The position numbers and the translations under genes were made by a program. This document shows, piece after piece, positions 1 through 7,904 of a DNA stretch of 60,277 nt; position 1 is the first letter of the stretch, and every line of letters starts with the position of its first letter. Source of the stretch: a virus; IMG/VR virus record IMGVR_UViG_3300042475_003740, positions 1 through 60,277 of that record, one strand, 5' to 3'. The notes beneath the pieces are model-generated. The model ran no database searches. It worked only from the letters and a program-made list of their open reading frames with translations, and was not told the origin of the DNA.

Positions 1-1
1 C

Positions 2-277
2 GCTCGATTGCTCGCCGTAGCCCGAGCTGCGCTGCAGCCGGGTGCACTGTACATGAACGACTGGCACACCTGCGAAACGACCCACTGCATAAGCGGCTGG
101 GCTGTTCATCTGGCCGGTGAAGTTGGCCGCGTGCTTGAAACAGCAGTTGGCGTTCACATGGCTGGTTTGTATCTGCTGGGGGTGGAGGCGGCTGGGCATT
201 TCTATGACACCAACAAGGAGGCTACGAAATACCTGCAAAGCGTGATTGATGCGGCTGGTGTGGAGGTGGGGCCGTGA
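2..277 (+). CDS. C-terminal part of a phage protein with HTCETTHC motif (5' partial)
   Basis: The reading frame is open from the first bases, so the start lies outside the window. The visible end carries a MNDWHTCETTHC..GW core and a FYDTN segment. From memory this tail is usual at the C terminus of cyanophage/bacterial phage proteins whose N-terminal part is a run of pentapeptide repeats. The protein starting at 60112 looks like the N terminus of the same type of protein. No enzymatic function is assigned. The three closely spaced Cys/His residues could bind metal, which is inference. Confidence 0.6.
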   Translation, partial: ARLLAVARAALQPGALYMNDWHTCETTHCISGWAVHLAGEVGRVLETAVGVHMAGLYLLGVEAAGHFYDTNKEATKYLQSVIDAAGVEVGP

Positions 278-318
278 GTTAGGCAGGCTGAAATCTCTCC
301 TAGTCCCAACAACTAATC

Positions 319-552
319 ATGTTTTCCTACAAAGAAACCCGCACTGGTCCTGACTACTCGCTGGCCTACTCAGCGCTGGCGCGACGCATGGCAGCGATTG
401 ATGCATTGCTCAACGGCTGCGTTCCGCCGAGCATTGCCCGCGCCAGAGATGAAGTCAAGGCGGCGATGAAGTCAATCAACGCCATGGAAACGACCCAGAT
501 TGTCATTCCCCTACAAGATGAGAACACCACCACGGAGATCAACCATGACTGA
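319..552 (+). CDS. small hypothetical phage protein
   Basis: A 77-residue protein of mixed charge with no membrane segment. It lies 41 nt after the previous gene and overlaps the next start by 8 nt, so it is probably co-translated in the early + strand operon. I do not recognise a family. The ATG follows AACTAATC and no strong ribosome binding site is visible. Confidence 0.55.
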   Translation: MFSYKETRTGPDYSLAYSALARRMAAIDALLNGCVPPSIARARDEVKAAMKSINAMETTQIVIPLQDENTTTEINHD

Positions 553-1648
553 CCCGATCCGCGCCGCGCTGGAGCGGCTGGTTGGACTGCACAATGATGA
601 TGGCGCCTGGGGCCTGCATTGGGACGACGCCATTGCCGATGCCCGCGCCGCCCTGGCCGATGAGGCGGATGGACCGGCTGTGCCCGAGGGCAGGGAACCG
701 GCCTCCGTCGCTGGGGAGCCTAGCGATGAGGATCTGTGGGGGTTGGATCAGTTGGAGGAGTCGTGGAACGCTCAGGCCGACGCGGCCAACAACTGGAACG
801 AGTTGGGCCTCGATGAAATCATTGTCTGGGCGCAGCGCCAGGCCCTTTCCCGCTGGGGACATCTCGCTACCCCGGCAGCGCCGGAGGTGAAGCCGGTGGC
901 ATACCTCAAGGAATGGCGCAGCCCCGACGTGAGGCGGCGCGTTGATTTGTCGGCTCAGTGTGAAGCTTGGTTGGAAAACTATCATCCAACTATCACTCCT
1001 TTGTTTGCCCACCCCGCCCCGCCCGCCGAGGGGGAGGTGGGGACGTTGGTGGCCTGGCTCGTAGGGCAGGCCATACGCGCCGCTGATGCCGATCAGTCGA
1101 AAGACGCCGGGATGCTGACCTGGGCTGCTCAGGTCATTGGCGAACGAGTGGATGAAGATGCCATCACCCCACCCCCTGAGGGGGAACGACGCTGGACCGA
1201 AGGCATCTGCGGTGATGGCGCAGCCATTCTTTTTGATGGAGCGATGGTTCCTGTCGATGAGGTTGTTCGAACGCTGAATCACCGCTGTTTGCAGCCTCCA
1301 GCCGAGGGGGAGGTGGGGGAGTTGGTGGAGTGGTTGCGCAAAAACGCCAAGGAATGGGGGGATCTTGGCGAATACTCCGAAGGTGCCAAATGCCACCGCA
1401 TCGCCGCCCTGCTCCAGCAGCTGTCCGCGTCCGCGCCGGCTGCTGTGCCGGTGGCGGTGAGTGAGCGGTTGCCGGACCTGTCGCCAAGTGCTGGCGATTT
1501 CAACACTTCAGGGCTGCTCTGGTGGTTTACGCCGCGACTTGGTTGGCGACTTGGATCAAGGGAATCGATTGACTGCATTCCGTTTCCGACCCACTGGCTC
1601 CCCTTCCACGCCCTGCCGTTCCCCGCGCCACAGGAGGCCCAGCCATGA
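545..1648 (+). CDS. modular early phage protein, C-terminal DUF551-like
   Basis: A 367-residue acidic, modular protein. I choose the ATG at 545 (MTDPIRAALERLV) over the in-frame one at 500 because it overlaps the previous gene by only 8 nt and begins like related phage proteins. Two copies of a PPAEGEVGxLVxWL module occur near residues 160 and 260. The C terminus, with SERLPDL and THWLPFHALPFP, resembles the DUF551 domain seen in Ea22-like phage proteins. Role unknown; proteins of this sort accumulate modules by recombination in early operons. It overlaps the next gene by 4 nt (ATGA). Confidence 0.6.
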   Translation: MTDPIRAALERLVGLHNDDGAWGLHWDDAIADARAALADEADGPAVPEGREPASVAGEPSDEDLWGLDQLEESWNAQADAANNWNELGLDEIIVWAQRQALSRWGHLATPAAPEVKPVAYLKEWRSPDVRRRVDLSAQCEAWLENYHPTITPLFAHPAPPAEGEVGTLVAWLVGQAIRAADADQSKDAGMLTWAAQVIGERVDEDAITPPPEGERRWTEGICGDGAAILFDGAMVPVDEVVRTLNHRCLQPPAEGEVGELVEWLRKNAKEWGDLGEYSEGAKCHRIAALLQQLSASAPAAVPVAVSERLPDLSPSAGDFNTSGLLWWFTPRLGWRLGSRESIDCIPFPTHWLPFHALPFPAPQEAQP

Positions 1649-1899
1649 CCTGCCCCCTTCAGCTCGACCCCACCACCCAGGCCGCCATGGAGCGGCTGCG
1701 CACGCAACCCCCTACCAGCGACCAGGGTCGCCTGATGCCGCGCCCGACCCATCGGGAACTATGGGAATTGTTTGATGCGTATTCAATTTTTTATGGAGAG
1801 GAAAAAGTAATGTTAAGCGGCAGCTTTATTGCTGCTGTGGAGAAGCTGCTGGCGGGGAGGGGCGGCAGCGTGAGCGTCCAACCCGGAAAGCTGCCGTAA
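1645..1899 (+). CDS. small hypothetical phage protein
   Basis: An 84-residue soluble protein that starts in an ATGA overlap with the preceding gene, the sign of translational coupling. It has an N-terminal PLQLDPTTQAAMERLR segment and a central helix. The second half is less GC-rich than its neighbours. No family recognised. Confidence 0.55.
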   Translation: MTCPLQLDPTTQAAMERLRTQPPTSDQGRLMPRPTHRELWELFDAYSIFYGEEKVMLSGSFIAAVEKLLAGRGGSVSVQPGKLP

Positions 1900-1914
1900 C
1901 GACGCGTCGCATCG

Positions 1915-2055
1915 ATGGCCACCAAGGCCAAAGCCGGATCCGCCGGCACCGTCCGCAAGGAGCCGGTGCCGAAGACCACCAGCCAGGGCCAGGGCACCCG
2001 CAGCCGGCCGGAGCGTCGCGGTCGGAAGCACCTCGTGGGGCAAGGCAAGGGATGA
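1915..2055 (+). CDS. short basic phage protein (SRPERRGRK motif)
   Basis: A 46-residue lysine/arginine-rich protein beginning MATKAKAG and ending RRGRKHLVGQGKG. From memory, short proteins with KTSQGQG..SRP....RK.L.GQGK composition recur in cyanophage and other siphovirus genomes, which supports calling it in spite of its size. The charge suggests nucleic acid contact (inference). Its stop overlaps the next ATG by 4 nt. Confidence 0.55.
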   Translation: MATKAKAGSAGTVRKEPVPKTTSQGQGTRSRPERRGRKHLVGQGKG

Positions 2056-2231
2056 GCCGCTGGATCGCCGATCGCCAGCCCACCGCCGAGGACGCCGACC
2101 TGCATGGCATGGTCCGGTGGGGCCCGCTGCGGCCCGGCCTGCTGATGCCTTGGATCGATGTGCGCCCCGGTGAGCAGTGGGCTCACACCACCGCCTGGCA
2201 ACCACCTGCGGAGGCACCGGAGCATGGATGA
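2052..2231 (+). CDS. small phage protein, Trp-rich (DUF551-like)
   Basis: A 59-residue protein starting in an ATGA overlap. It begins MSRWIADRQPTAEDADLHG and ends WAHTTAWQPP. The pattern of an N-terminal W.....PTAEDAD and a C-terminal W.P is that of small DUF551-like phage proteins. Function unknown. The tight overlaps on both sides make it very likely to be translated. Confidence 0.55.
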   Translation: MSRWIADRQPTAEDADLHGMVRWGPLRPGLLMPWIDVRPGEQWAHTTAWQPPAEAPEHG

Positions 2232-2625
2232 TCAGCCAATCAGTCTCATCAACCTGGTCGACCGCCTGGGGAAGCTCGATGGCCTGTTGATGGGCCTGCA
2301 GCTCAGCATCAACCAGGGCCAGGCGCAGACAAGCGCTTTCATGGCTCGCGTCGAACGGCTGGAGGCCCGGCAGGTGGAGCTGGAGCGAAACATGATCACC
2401 CGCGACGACATCAGCCAGCTGGTGGCGAAAGTCGACAAGCTGGGTAACAGCGACGCCAGGACGCAGGGTGGCCGGGCCGTCGCCACGTGGTCGGCGTCAG
2501 CGCTAGCAACGTGGGCGGCGATTGCCATCTCCGTGTTGGCCCTGTTGTCCACCGCCGTGCAGCGCGAACGGATCCAAGGCCTCCAGCCGCGACCGGCTCC
2601 TACGTCGGCGCCGTCTTCCCGCTGA
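2224..2625 (+). CDS. XhlA-like coiled-coil membrane protein
   Basis: A 133-residue protein starting at the ATG at 2224, inside the end of the preceding gene. Residues 10-80 form an amphipathic coiled coil and residues about 95-118 (ATWAAIAISVLALLS) form one membrane helix; a Pro-rich cytoplasmic or periplasmic tail follows. This architecture is that of the XhlA/hemolysin-type accessory proteins near phage holins. A lysis or membrane-anchoring role is inference. It converges on, and overlaps by 26 nt, the minus-strand gene ending at 2600. Confidence 0.55.
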   Translation: MDDQPISLINLVDRLGKLDGLLMGLQLSINQGQAQTSAFMARVERLEARQVELERNMITRDDISQLVAKVDKLGNSDARTQGGRAVATWSASALATWAAIAISVLALLSTAVQRERIQGLQPRPAPTSAPSSR

Positions 2626-2887
2626 ACGCCTCGCAAAGTTCATCCTGATACGGCTGCAGCAGCGCGGTCTCAGTTCCACGCGTGCCGTAGAGCTTCACCG
2701 GCGAGCCCGGCCTCACCTCGGCCTTGCCGCCACCCAGCGGCTTGGCATCGACACCGATCAGGCCGTGCAGCATCCCGGCAGCAGCAGCCATGGTGCCGGC
2801 TGGCAGGATCTGAAACTCTCGCCCCCAGACGTGGCCGCCGCCGGGCACCTCGTAGAGGCTCATTTGGCTCCAGGCGATTGAAGTCAT
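2600..2887 (-). CDS. hypothetical phage protein
   Basis: A 95-residue protein starting in an ATGA overlap with the gene upstream at 2884. Visible segments are SLYEVPGGGHVWGREFQILPAG and VDAKPLGGGKAEVRPGSPVKLYG, the latter looking like a small beta-rich domain. No family recognised. It forms a two-gene minus-strand unit with 2884-3111, convergent to the early + operon. Confidence 0.5.
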   Translation of the reverse strand: MTSIAWSQMSLYEVPGGGHVWGREFQILPAGTMAAAAGMLHGLIGVDAKPLGGGKAEVRPGSPVKLYGTRGTETALLQPYQDELCEAFSGKTAPT

Positions 2888-3111
2888 ACCCCTGGCTCGG
2901 TTGATTCCGACGGCCCCCGGCAAGGCACGTGGGGCCCACGGGTCGGCGGCTCGATGCCGCGGCTGACGCACAGGGCATGAAATGCAGCCATGGCCTTGGT
3001 GCCGCTGCGGTCCTCAACACACAGGCCGGCGCCGCAGACGCGCCAGATCGGCTGCCCCTCGCGGATGATCACCTCTTGGGTCGGCAAGGCGCGGAATTCA
3101 TCCATGCCCAT
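2884..3111 (-). CDS. hypothetical phage protein
   Basis: A 75-residue protein beginning MGMDEFRALPTQEVI with two internal cysteines. First gene of a two-gene minus-strand unit, translationally coupled to 2600-2887. No family recognised. Confidence 0.45.
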   Translation of the reverse strand: MGMDEFRALPTQEVIIREGQPIWRVCGAGLCVEDRSGTKAMAAFHALCVSRGIEPPTRGPHVPCRGPSESTEPGV

Positions 3112-3297
3112 AGCTTGCCAGCCGCCCCGGCATGCACGCCTGGTGCACTACCGCCGAAACCCGCCGCCACCACAGGGCTGAGAATACGACATCCGGGAGA
3201 TTAACGAGAATCTTTACGCTGCAGTCCTGGCCTGCCGTCTCGCCGAAAACGCCCGCCCTGACGCCGATCTGGCTTGAGCCACCGGAGCGCCCCAGGT

Positions 3298-3353
3298 GAC
3301 AGGAAGGGACAGGAAGGGACAGGGGATCGGCTAGAAATGCACGGCCCGTGCAT
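3298..3353. repeat. tandem and inverted repeats just before int (attP/arm-site candidate)
   Basis: A 10-bp unit, GACAGGAAGG, is repeated in tandem at 3298-3317 and begun a third time at 3318. Next comes an inverted repeat ATGCACGGCCCGTGCAT at 3337-3353, 39 nt before the integrase start. Phage attachment and integrase arm sites usually lie beside int and are repeat-rich, so this is the best attP candidate, but nothing here proves it. Confidence 0.35.
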
Positions 3354-3392
3354 CGGGCGCCACCACACCGCCCGCAGTTTTCGTATTCGCCC

Positions 3393-4427
3393 ATGGCCAG
3401 CGTCACCGCCCAGCGCGGCCGGCTGTACCTGCTCGCCAAGGCGCCGCGGCGCGACGGGCAGCCGGGCCTCCAGCAGACCCGCATCGCCCTGCGCCTCGAC
3501 GACACTCCGATCAACCGCCGCACCGCTGCCAAGCAGCTGCAGACCCTGGAGCGCCAGCTGGCCACCGGTGCGTTCGAGTGGGCCTACTGGCTGGATGAGC
3601 AGACCAGCGGCATCACCTGGCGCGAGGCGATAAACCGGCTGTACCGGGCGAAAGTGGTCCTGGGCCGCACCGGGGAGAGCACCTGGCAGGTCAACTACCT
3701 CGGCCGCCTGCGGCAGATCCCACCCACCAGCGCATGCACCACCGCATCGATGGCCGCCGCGCTGCAGCGCTACGACCGGGGCAGCTGCAGCTACAAGGAG
3801 CTCTTCTACCTGCTGCGGCACGTCGCCCGGCTGGCAGCGGTGCCGTTCCCTGAGGTGCCGCTACCCACCTACAACCAGGCCGCCCTGGTGGCGGTGCCCA
3901 CCGATGCGCAGATCATCGCCTGGGTGGAAACGGCGCCGAACCCATCGGCCTGGTACTGGGGGATGATGGCCACCTACGGGCTCAGGCCCCATGAGATCGA
4001 GGGCGCGGCGCTGATCGATCGGGACTACTGCCAGGTGCAGGAGGCCAGCAAGACCGGATTCCGCACGGTGGTACCACTGCCCCGTGAGTGGGTGGGCCGG
4101 TTCGCCCTGCACGATCGCCGCCTGCGGCCGGGCCTGGCGCAGCGGCCTGATGCAGTGTCGAAGTGGCTCTCGAAGGAGCTGCGCAAGCTGGCCCTGTCCT
4201 GGCGCCCCTACGCCCTGCGGCACGCCTACGCGGCTCGGCTGTGGAGCACCGGCGGCAGCCGGTTGGACATCTACACCGCGGCGCGGCTCATGGGCCACAG
4301 CCCGCTGCAGCACACGAGGACTTACCGGGCGCACATCCAGCCCCACCAGGTAGCAGAGGCGGCGGAGCGGGCGTTAGGGGGTGGGCACCACCGCCGCGAC
4401 ATTCACCCGCACCACCCGCCGACCTGA
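3393..4427 (+). CDS. int: tyrosine recombinase / phage integrase
   Basis: A 344-residue site-specific recombinase for integrating and excising the phage chromosome. The ATG at 3393 is preferred to one at 3348 because MASVTAQRGRLYLLAK is a usual SAM-like beginning. The catalytic domain is in the second half: Arg198 (GLRPHE), box II Arg276 with His277 (YALRHAYAARL), His302 (LMGHSPL) and the nucleophile Tyr311 (TRTYRAH). The usual HxxR histidine is replaced by Tyr (YALR). It converges with the regulatory operon and overlaps the end of the gene at 4374 by 54 nt. It shows that the phage is temperate. Confidence 0.92.
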   Translation: MASVTAQRGRLYLLAKAPRRDGQPGLQQTRIALRLDDTPINRRTAAKQLQTLERQLATGAFEWAYWLDEQTSGITWREAINRLYRAKVVLGRTGESTWQVNYLGRLRQIPPTSACTTASMAAALQRYDRGSCSYKELFYLLRHVARLAAVPFPEVPLPTYNQAALVAVPTDAQIIAWVETAPNPSAWYWGMMATYGLRPHEIEGAALIDRDYCQVQEASKTGFRTVVPLPREWVGRFALHDRRLRPGLAQRPDAVSKWLSKELRKLALSWRPYALRHAYAARLWSTGGSRLDIYTAARLMGHSPLQHTRTYRAHIQPHQVAEAAERALGGGHHRRDIHPHHPPT

Positions 4428-4577
4428 CCCCACTGGCGCCAGGTCAATCAGTTCCCGGCCCCAGCGCCAGCGGCTGCGGCGGTTCGCGTCAGCTTCAGCC
4501 ACCAGGCGCTTGATGTGCCGGTCGGACACCCCCAGCGCTTCGGCCGCCTCGGGGATCGTCAGCAGCATCCGGGTCAT
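4374..4577 (-). CDS. small HTH protein, excisionase-like
   Basis: A 67-residue protein beginning MTRMLLTIPEAAEALGVSDRH, a winged-helix/MerR-type HTH of the kind found in excisionases and small phage regulators. Its C terminus (LIDLAPVGSGRRVVRVN) is beta-strand-like, fitting a wing. The start overlaps the upstream stop (TGATG). Lying tail-to-tail against int, it is a good candidate for a recombination directionality factor, but no direct evidence separates that from a repressor role. Confidence 0.6.
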   Translation of the reverse strand: MTRMLLTIPEAAEALGVSDRHIKRLVAEADANRRSRWRWGRELIDLAPVGSGRRVVRVNVAAVVPTP

Positions 4578-5029
4578 CAGCTCCCCTCCTGATACATCGA
4601 GCAGTCCCGTGCGAAGAACGACCCCTCCTCGATCGGGTCGGGGAAGCCCATTCCGCAGTGATCTGCCCGCCAGTGCCAGCACCGCTCACACCGGGGCCCA
4701 TCGGCATCTGGTGGCAGGTGCCCGTAGGGCAGCAGGTTGCGGTAGGCCAGCCCTGCCCTGATCTGGCGGATCAGCTCCGGGCCGCATTCGCGCCGGCGAG
4801 CCTCTTCTGCGTTGGTGAGCCCTGAGCGGAGGATCTCGCGGACTTCGCTGGCATTAAACCGGGGCCGCTTCGGCTGCAGGTCCTGATAGATGTCACCAGC
4901 GCGGATCTGCCGGATCAGCTCACGGCTGCAGCCGTGCTCCCGCGCCAGCGCCGCATTGGTGGCCGGTGACCCCACGATCTCCTGCACCGTCTCTGCGTCG
5001 AATCGGCGGCCACATGGCGGTTTCCTCAT
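4577..5029 (-). CDS. tandem HTH protein with Cys/His-rich tail, putative regulator
   Basis: A 150-residue protein with two copies of a roughly 45-residue HTH unit. The first runs from FDAETVQEIV to IRAGDIYQDL, the second from FNASEVREIL to IRAGLAYRNL; both contain the signature ELIRQIRAG. The C-terminal third holds CERCW and later DHC and DC residues, a possible zinc site. Two linked HTHs suit a bipartite or palindromic DNA target, so it is one candidate for binding the 18-bp palindromes of this genome (inference). Coupled to dcd by an ATGA overlap. Confidence 0.6.
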   Translation of the reverse strand: MRKPPCGRRFDAETVQEIVGSPATNAALAREHGCSRELIRQIRAGDIYQDLQPKRPRFNASEVREILRSGLTNAEEARRRECGPELIRQIRAGLAYRNLLPYGHLPPDADGPRCERCWHWRADHCGMGFPDPIEEGSFFARDCSMYQEGS

Positions 5030-5535
5030 CCCAGGCTCTCCCGGACGCGCATGTCTCCCTGGTACCGGCCCGTTTCGGCGTAGGTGCGCAGCGGTCGCTC
5101 CTCCAGGCGGCTGAACACCAACTGGCCAATCCGCATCCCGGGCCAGATCGCCACGCCATGGAGTTGGCGGCTGTTGTGCAGCTCCAGGGTCAGGCGCCCC
5201 CGGTAGCCGGGGTCCACCCAGCCAGCCATCAGGTGCTCGATGCCCTCCCGCCCACGGCTGGACTTCAGCACAAACTGAGCCGTCAGATTGCCAGGGATGG
5301 TGATGACCTCCAGGGTGCAGCCGAGCACGAACTGCCCCGATCGCATCCAGTACGGATCTTCTTCTCCGTGCGCGTGAAACGGATACCGAACCATGTCGCG
5401 GCTTTCCGCGCCTTCAATCAGCAGCTCATCGCCTAGCCGAACGTCCAGGCTGGCGGGGTTGATCAGGGCCTCATCGAAGGGGTCGACCATGCCGCAGCGG
5501 CACAGCTCGGCAATCTGAAAATCAGCGAGGTTCAT
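5026..5535 (-). CDS. dcd: dCTP deaminase (dUTPase superfamily)
   Basis: A 169-residue enzyme of the dCTP deaminase/dUTPase fold, converting dCTP to dUTP for dTMP synthesis. Visible family motifs are INPASLDVRLGDELL near the N terminus, SSRGREGIEHLMAGWVDPGY (active site, with Glu as expected for deaminase) and RIGQLVF. Length fits the family. The ATG at 5535 is chosen because it overlaps the previous stop (ATGA). Phages carry such genes to raise nucleotide supply. A bifunctional deaminase/dUTPase cannot be excluded. Confidence 0.85.
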   Translation of the reverse strand: MNLADFQIAELCRCGMVDPFDEALINPASLDVRLGDELLIEGAESRDMVRYPFHAHGEEDPYWMRSGQFVLGCTLEVITIPGNLTAQFVLKSSRGREGIEHLMAGWVDPGYRGRLTLELHNSRQLHGVAIWPGMRIGQLVFSRLEERPLRTYAETGRYQGDMRVRESLG

Positions 5536-5855
5536 TGAAAAGAGCACTCCACCAGGCGGGCGCCCGGCTCTGCGGCGGCCAGCGCTTGCCGCACCGCTTC
5601 GTGGTGCGATCGAGCAGCCAGGAACACCCGCGTCAGCGGCCGCCCCGGTACCAGCATCGTCACCCGGTACTCTCGCCCCGCGGCATTGCCAGGGGGCTGC
5701 AGGATGCGGCTGATCCGCTCAAGGCCGAGCACCTCAACACCCGGCCGCTGGCGCCGAATCGCTGCCCGGTAGTCGCGCTTGCCCCAGTCGGAGGGGCCCA
5801 CCAGGTCTTCGGTGTGCTCTTCCCCGAGAGCGTTGCGGTAAGTGAAACGCATCAT
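5532..5855 (-). CDS. hypothetical phage protein
   Basis: A 107-residue soluble, Arg-rich protein with start codons at 5855 or 5852. It overlaps both neighbours, so it is certainly part of the operon leading to dcd. No family recognised. Confidence 0.5.
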   Translation of the reverse strand: MMRFTYRNALGEEHTEDLVGPSDWGKRDYRAAIRRQRPGVEVLGLERISRILQPPGNAAGREYRVTMLVPGRPLTRVFLAARSHHEAVRQALAAAEPGARLVECSFQ

Positions 5856-6076
5856 CCCCGTGCCCCCACCATCACGCCGAGGGCCTGGGGGTGGCGAGCT
5901 CGAAGAAACCGCTCCGCCTGCCGCCTTGATGCGGCCCGGATCGAGCCGCGCATGGGCCGGTTGCCGGGGAACACCACCCGATAGGGCCAGAGCTTGGCGC
6001 CGGGCTCCGTGGTCATCGTGATCCCTTCGCCTGTTTCGACGAGGGTTTCATCTCTGGTGAGCAGTCCGTAATTCAT
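5852..6076 (-). CDS. hypothetical phage protein
   Basis: A 74-residue protein beginning MNYGLLTRDETLVETGEG with an Arg-rich C-terminal helix (ASRRQAERFLRARHPQALG). I start it at the ATG at 6076, preceded by GGAACC; a longer frame upstream has no family character. The stretch 6077-6201 shows no gene I can support, only a TGCCGC/GCGGCA hairpin near 6188. Confidence 0.5.
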   Translation of the reverse strand: MNYGLLTRDETLVETGEGITMTTEPGAKLWPYRVVFPGNRPMRGSIRAASRRQAERFLRARHPQALGVMVGARG

Positions 6077-6201
6077 GGGAAGGTTCCTGTGGTTGATTTG
6101 CTTGCCATTCACTACACCAGCTCCAGCTGTTGACGGTGGGCCAGGGCGGCGGCATGCGATGGCACGACATCCGCTCATCGTCTTTGCCGCAAAAGCGGCA
6201 G

Positions 6202-6432
6202 CTAGCGCAAGTGGTGAACATTCCGCTCTAGTTGATGTAACTGTTGCTCCCTGTGCAGCGTGTAACCGCACAGCGCCCCGGCGCAAAACAGGAACACGGT
6301 GATCAGTGCTCCGCGACGGGCATCGGCCTTGGCAGCAGCTGCAGCACGTCGCTTTTTCGCTCGATGCGCTGCAAGAGAAATAACAGCAACATAATCATCA
6401 CTGTGCTTCGGATTGTTGTAGTTTTCCCGCAT
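6202..6432 (-). CDS. single-span membrane protein
   Basis: A 76-residue protein with a basic N-terminal half (AHRAKKRRAAAAAKADARR), one membrane helix (ALITVFLFCAGALCGYTL) and a short helical tail. The basic side should be cytoplasmic. It starts in a TGATG overlap with the gene upstream. Function unknown. Confidence 0.5.
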   Translation of the reverse strand: MRENYNNPKHSDDYVAVISLAAHRAKKRRAAAAAKADARRGALITVFLFCAGALCGYTLHREQQLHQLERNVHHLR

Positions 6433-6791
6433 CACACCAGCTCCTTGCCGCTCATCGACGGCAGGCCCCACCCGCCGGTCAGGTCACCCGCATCGGCGGC
6501 ATTGCGGAGCACGGCGGCGACCAGCTCAGCCTGGCGGGCCAGTTCGAGGGCGAACTGACGGGGCAGGGGCTGGCCTTCGTCGTGAGCGTTGTCGTTCACT
6601 GCGCTGGCGATCGCCTGTGTGGCGTCAAGCAGGCCCACCAGGAGGGGAACCAGCGGCTCATTCCTGGCCCCAGCCGGCAGGATCACCCACGGGCCGGGGT
6701 TGCGGGGCAGAGCCGCCCGGGCGGCCTGGAGGATCGTGTCGGACAGGGCGCCTTCGCACTGGAGGGCGGGGGCGGGGATGGTGGCGGTCAT
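6432..6791 (-). CDS. hypothetical phage protein
   Basis: A 119-residue, mostly helical soluble protein (MTATIPAPALQCEG...). It begins 8 nt after a degenerate copy of the genome-wide palindrome (6800-6817) and its leader contains ACACCACC, as for other operon-leading genes here. No family recognised. Confidence 0.5.
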   Translation of the reverse strand: MTATIPAPALQCEGALSDTILQAARAALPRNPGPWVILPAGARNEPLVPLLVGLLDATQAIASAVNDNAHDEGQPLPRQFALELARQAELVAAVLRNAADAGDLTGGWGLPSMSGKELV

Positions 6792-6799
6792 GGTGGTGT

Positions 6800-6817
6800 T
6801 GTGATTGTGAAAGCGGA
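6800..6817 (-). promoter_or_regulatory. degenerate palindrome at a start codon
   Basis: Minus-strand sequence TCCGCTTTCACAATCACA lies 8 nt before the ATG at 6791. It differs at only two positions from the element just before ssb (57418-57435). No -10-like hexamer stands at the conserved distance, so it may be an operator rather than a promoter. Confidence 0.35.
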
Positions 6818-6827
6818 ATGGAGGTGG

Positions 6828-7904
6828 TCAGTGGATCTTGCCCCAGTCGACCTGAATGGCCGGGTGCAGGGTGCCGTTGGCGATGGCGGCAGCAACCGAC
6901 GCGGGCGTCATGCCGTTCATTGCGATCGTCAGCTCGCGCTGCAGTTTTCTGGCAAGAGCCTTGCGGGCTTGCTGCACCTTTGCTTCGGCGTCGGCTCGCG
7001 CCCGTCCGGATCGCATCTGCTCGGCTAACCGCTCCGCTTCCCGGCGCTCGGCCTCGGCTGCGCGTCGCTCTGCGTCCTCCTGCGCGTGGCGAGCCGCTTC
7101 GGCCTCCGCCAGTGCCAGCGCCTCACGAGCGGCCGCAGCTTCACGCTCGATCCGTGCCTGTTGCTCAGATGCACGCTGGCGCTCTTCGGCTTCCCGGCGA
7201 ATCCGAGCTTCTTGCTCGATCGCTTGGGCAGCGGCTCGCCGGCGCTCCTGCTCGATCGCTTCCTGGCGGATGCGCTCTTGCCTTTCCTCTTCTTCCCGCC
7301 GGGCCTTTTCGGCTCGCAGGGCCTCCAGCTCGGCACGTTCGGCCTCCTGGGCCCGCAGGGTGTCCCGTAGCCCCAGCAGATGCTCGATCGCTTCCTGCAG
7401 GCGGTTGGCGCCCGCTACAGCGAACTCCTCAAGTGCAGTGGCGTCGATCGCCTCCAACTCCGCCAGCCGTGCTTCCGCCTCGTCGGCGGTGGCGACGCTT
7501 TCGGCTAGCTGAGCGATGCGGTCCAGCACTGCGCGGTGAGCATCGACGCGGGCCTGCTCCTCCGCCTCGATCGCTTTGATCGCGGTTTCGTGAGGCTCGA
7601 TCAATCCCGCCACGGATGCCTCAAGGGTTTTCGCCGCTTCGTCAACGGCGCGACCGCGTTCCAGGTGAATGGCTTTCGCGTCCTTCCTGGCCCGCTCAAT
7701 GCCGCCCTTCAGTCGCCGCAACTGGGCAACCCAGGAGCGAGCGGCCTTGTTGTCGTGCGTGTCGCGGTAGTTAAAGGCCTTGCTTTCCGCATCCTGCGAT
7801 GCGATGGCGATGTCTGCCGCCAGCGCTTCCCATCGGGTGAGCGCCGTGGTCTCGGCAACGGGAGCGATAAGGCTTTCGGTCGACATGGTGGTAGTTCCGG
7901 TCAT
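6828..7904 (-). CDS. long coiled-coil phage protein, recombination-region type
   Basis: A 358-residue protein starting at the ATG at 7904 behind a strong GGAGG. Residues 20-110 contain a conserved-looking segment (KAFNYRDTHDNKAARSWV, LKGGIERARKDAKAIH, RGRAVDEAAK). Residues about 190-320 are a very long Glu/Arg/Ala coiled coil. The C-terminal 30 residues (MNGMTPASVAAAIANGTLHP) form a small separate motif. From memory this layout is that of a phage protein often found near recT/exonuclease genes, with no proven function. First long gene of the operon ending at dcd. Confidence 0.6.
   Translation of the reverse strand: MTGTTTMSTESLIAPVAETTALTRWEALAADIAIASQDAESKAFNYRDTHDNKAARSWVAQLRRLKGGIERARKDAKAIHLERGRAVDEAAKTLEASVAGLIEPHETAIKAIEAEEQARVDAHRAVLDRIAQLAESVATADEAEARLAELEAIDATALEEFAVAGANRLQEAIEHLLGLRDTLRAQEAERAELEALRAEKARREEEERQERIRQEAIEQERRRAAAQAIEQEARIRREAEERQRASEQQARIEREAAAAREALALAEAEAARHAQEDAERRAAEAERREAERLAEQMRSGRARADAEAKVQQARKALARKLQRELTIAMNGMTPASVAAAIANGTLHPAIQVDWGKIH

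Noticed and set aside
6255-6271. A palindrome-like TGCAGCGTGTAACCGCA within the membrane-protein gene at 6202-6432
   Set aside because: It lies inside coding sequence, is one base shorter than the 18-mer and has no -10 at the fixed distance; taken as chance.
6828-7904. Long open frames opposite the coiled-coil gene
   Set aside because: They arise from the Glu/Arg/Ala bias of the coiled coil and have Ser/Arg/Ala or Pro-rich nonsense composition.
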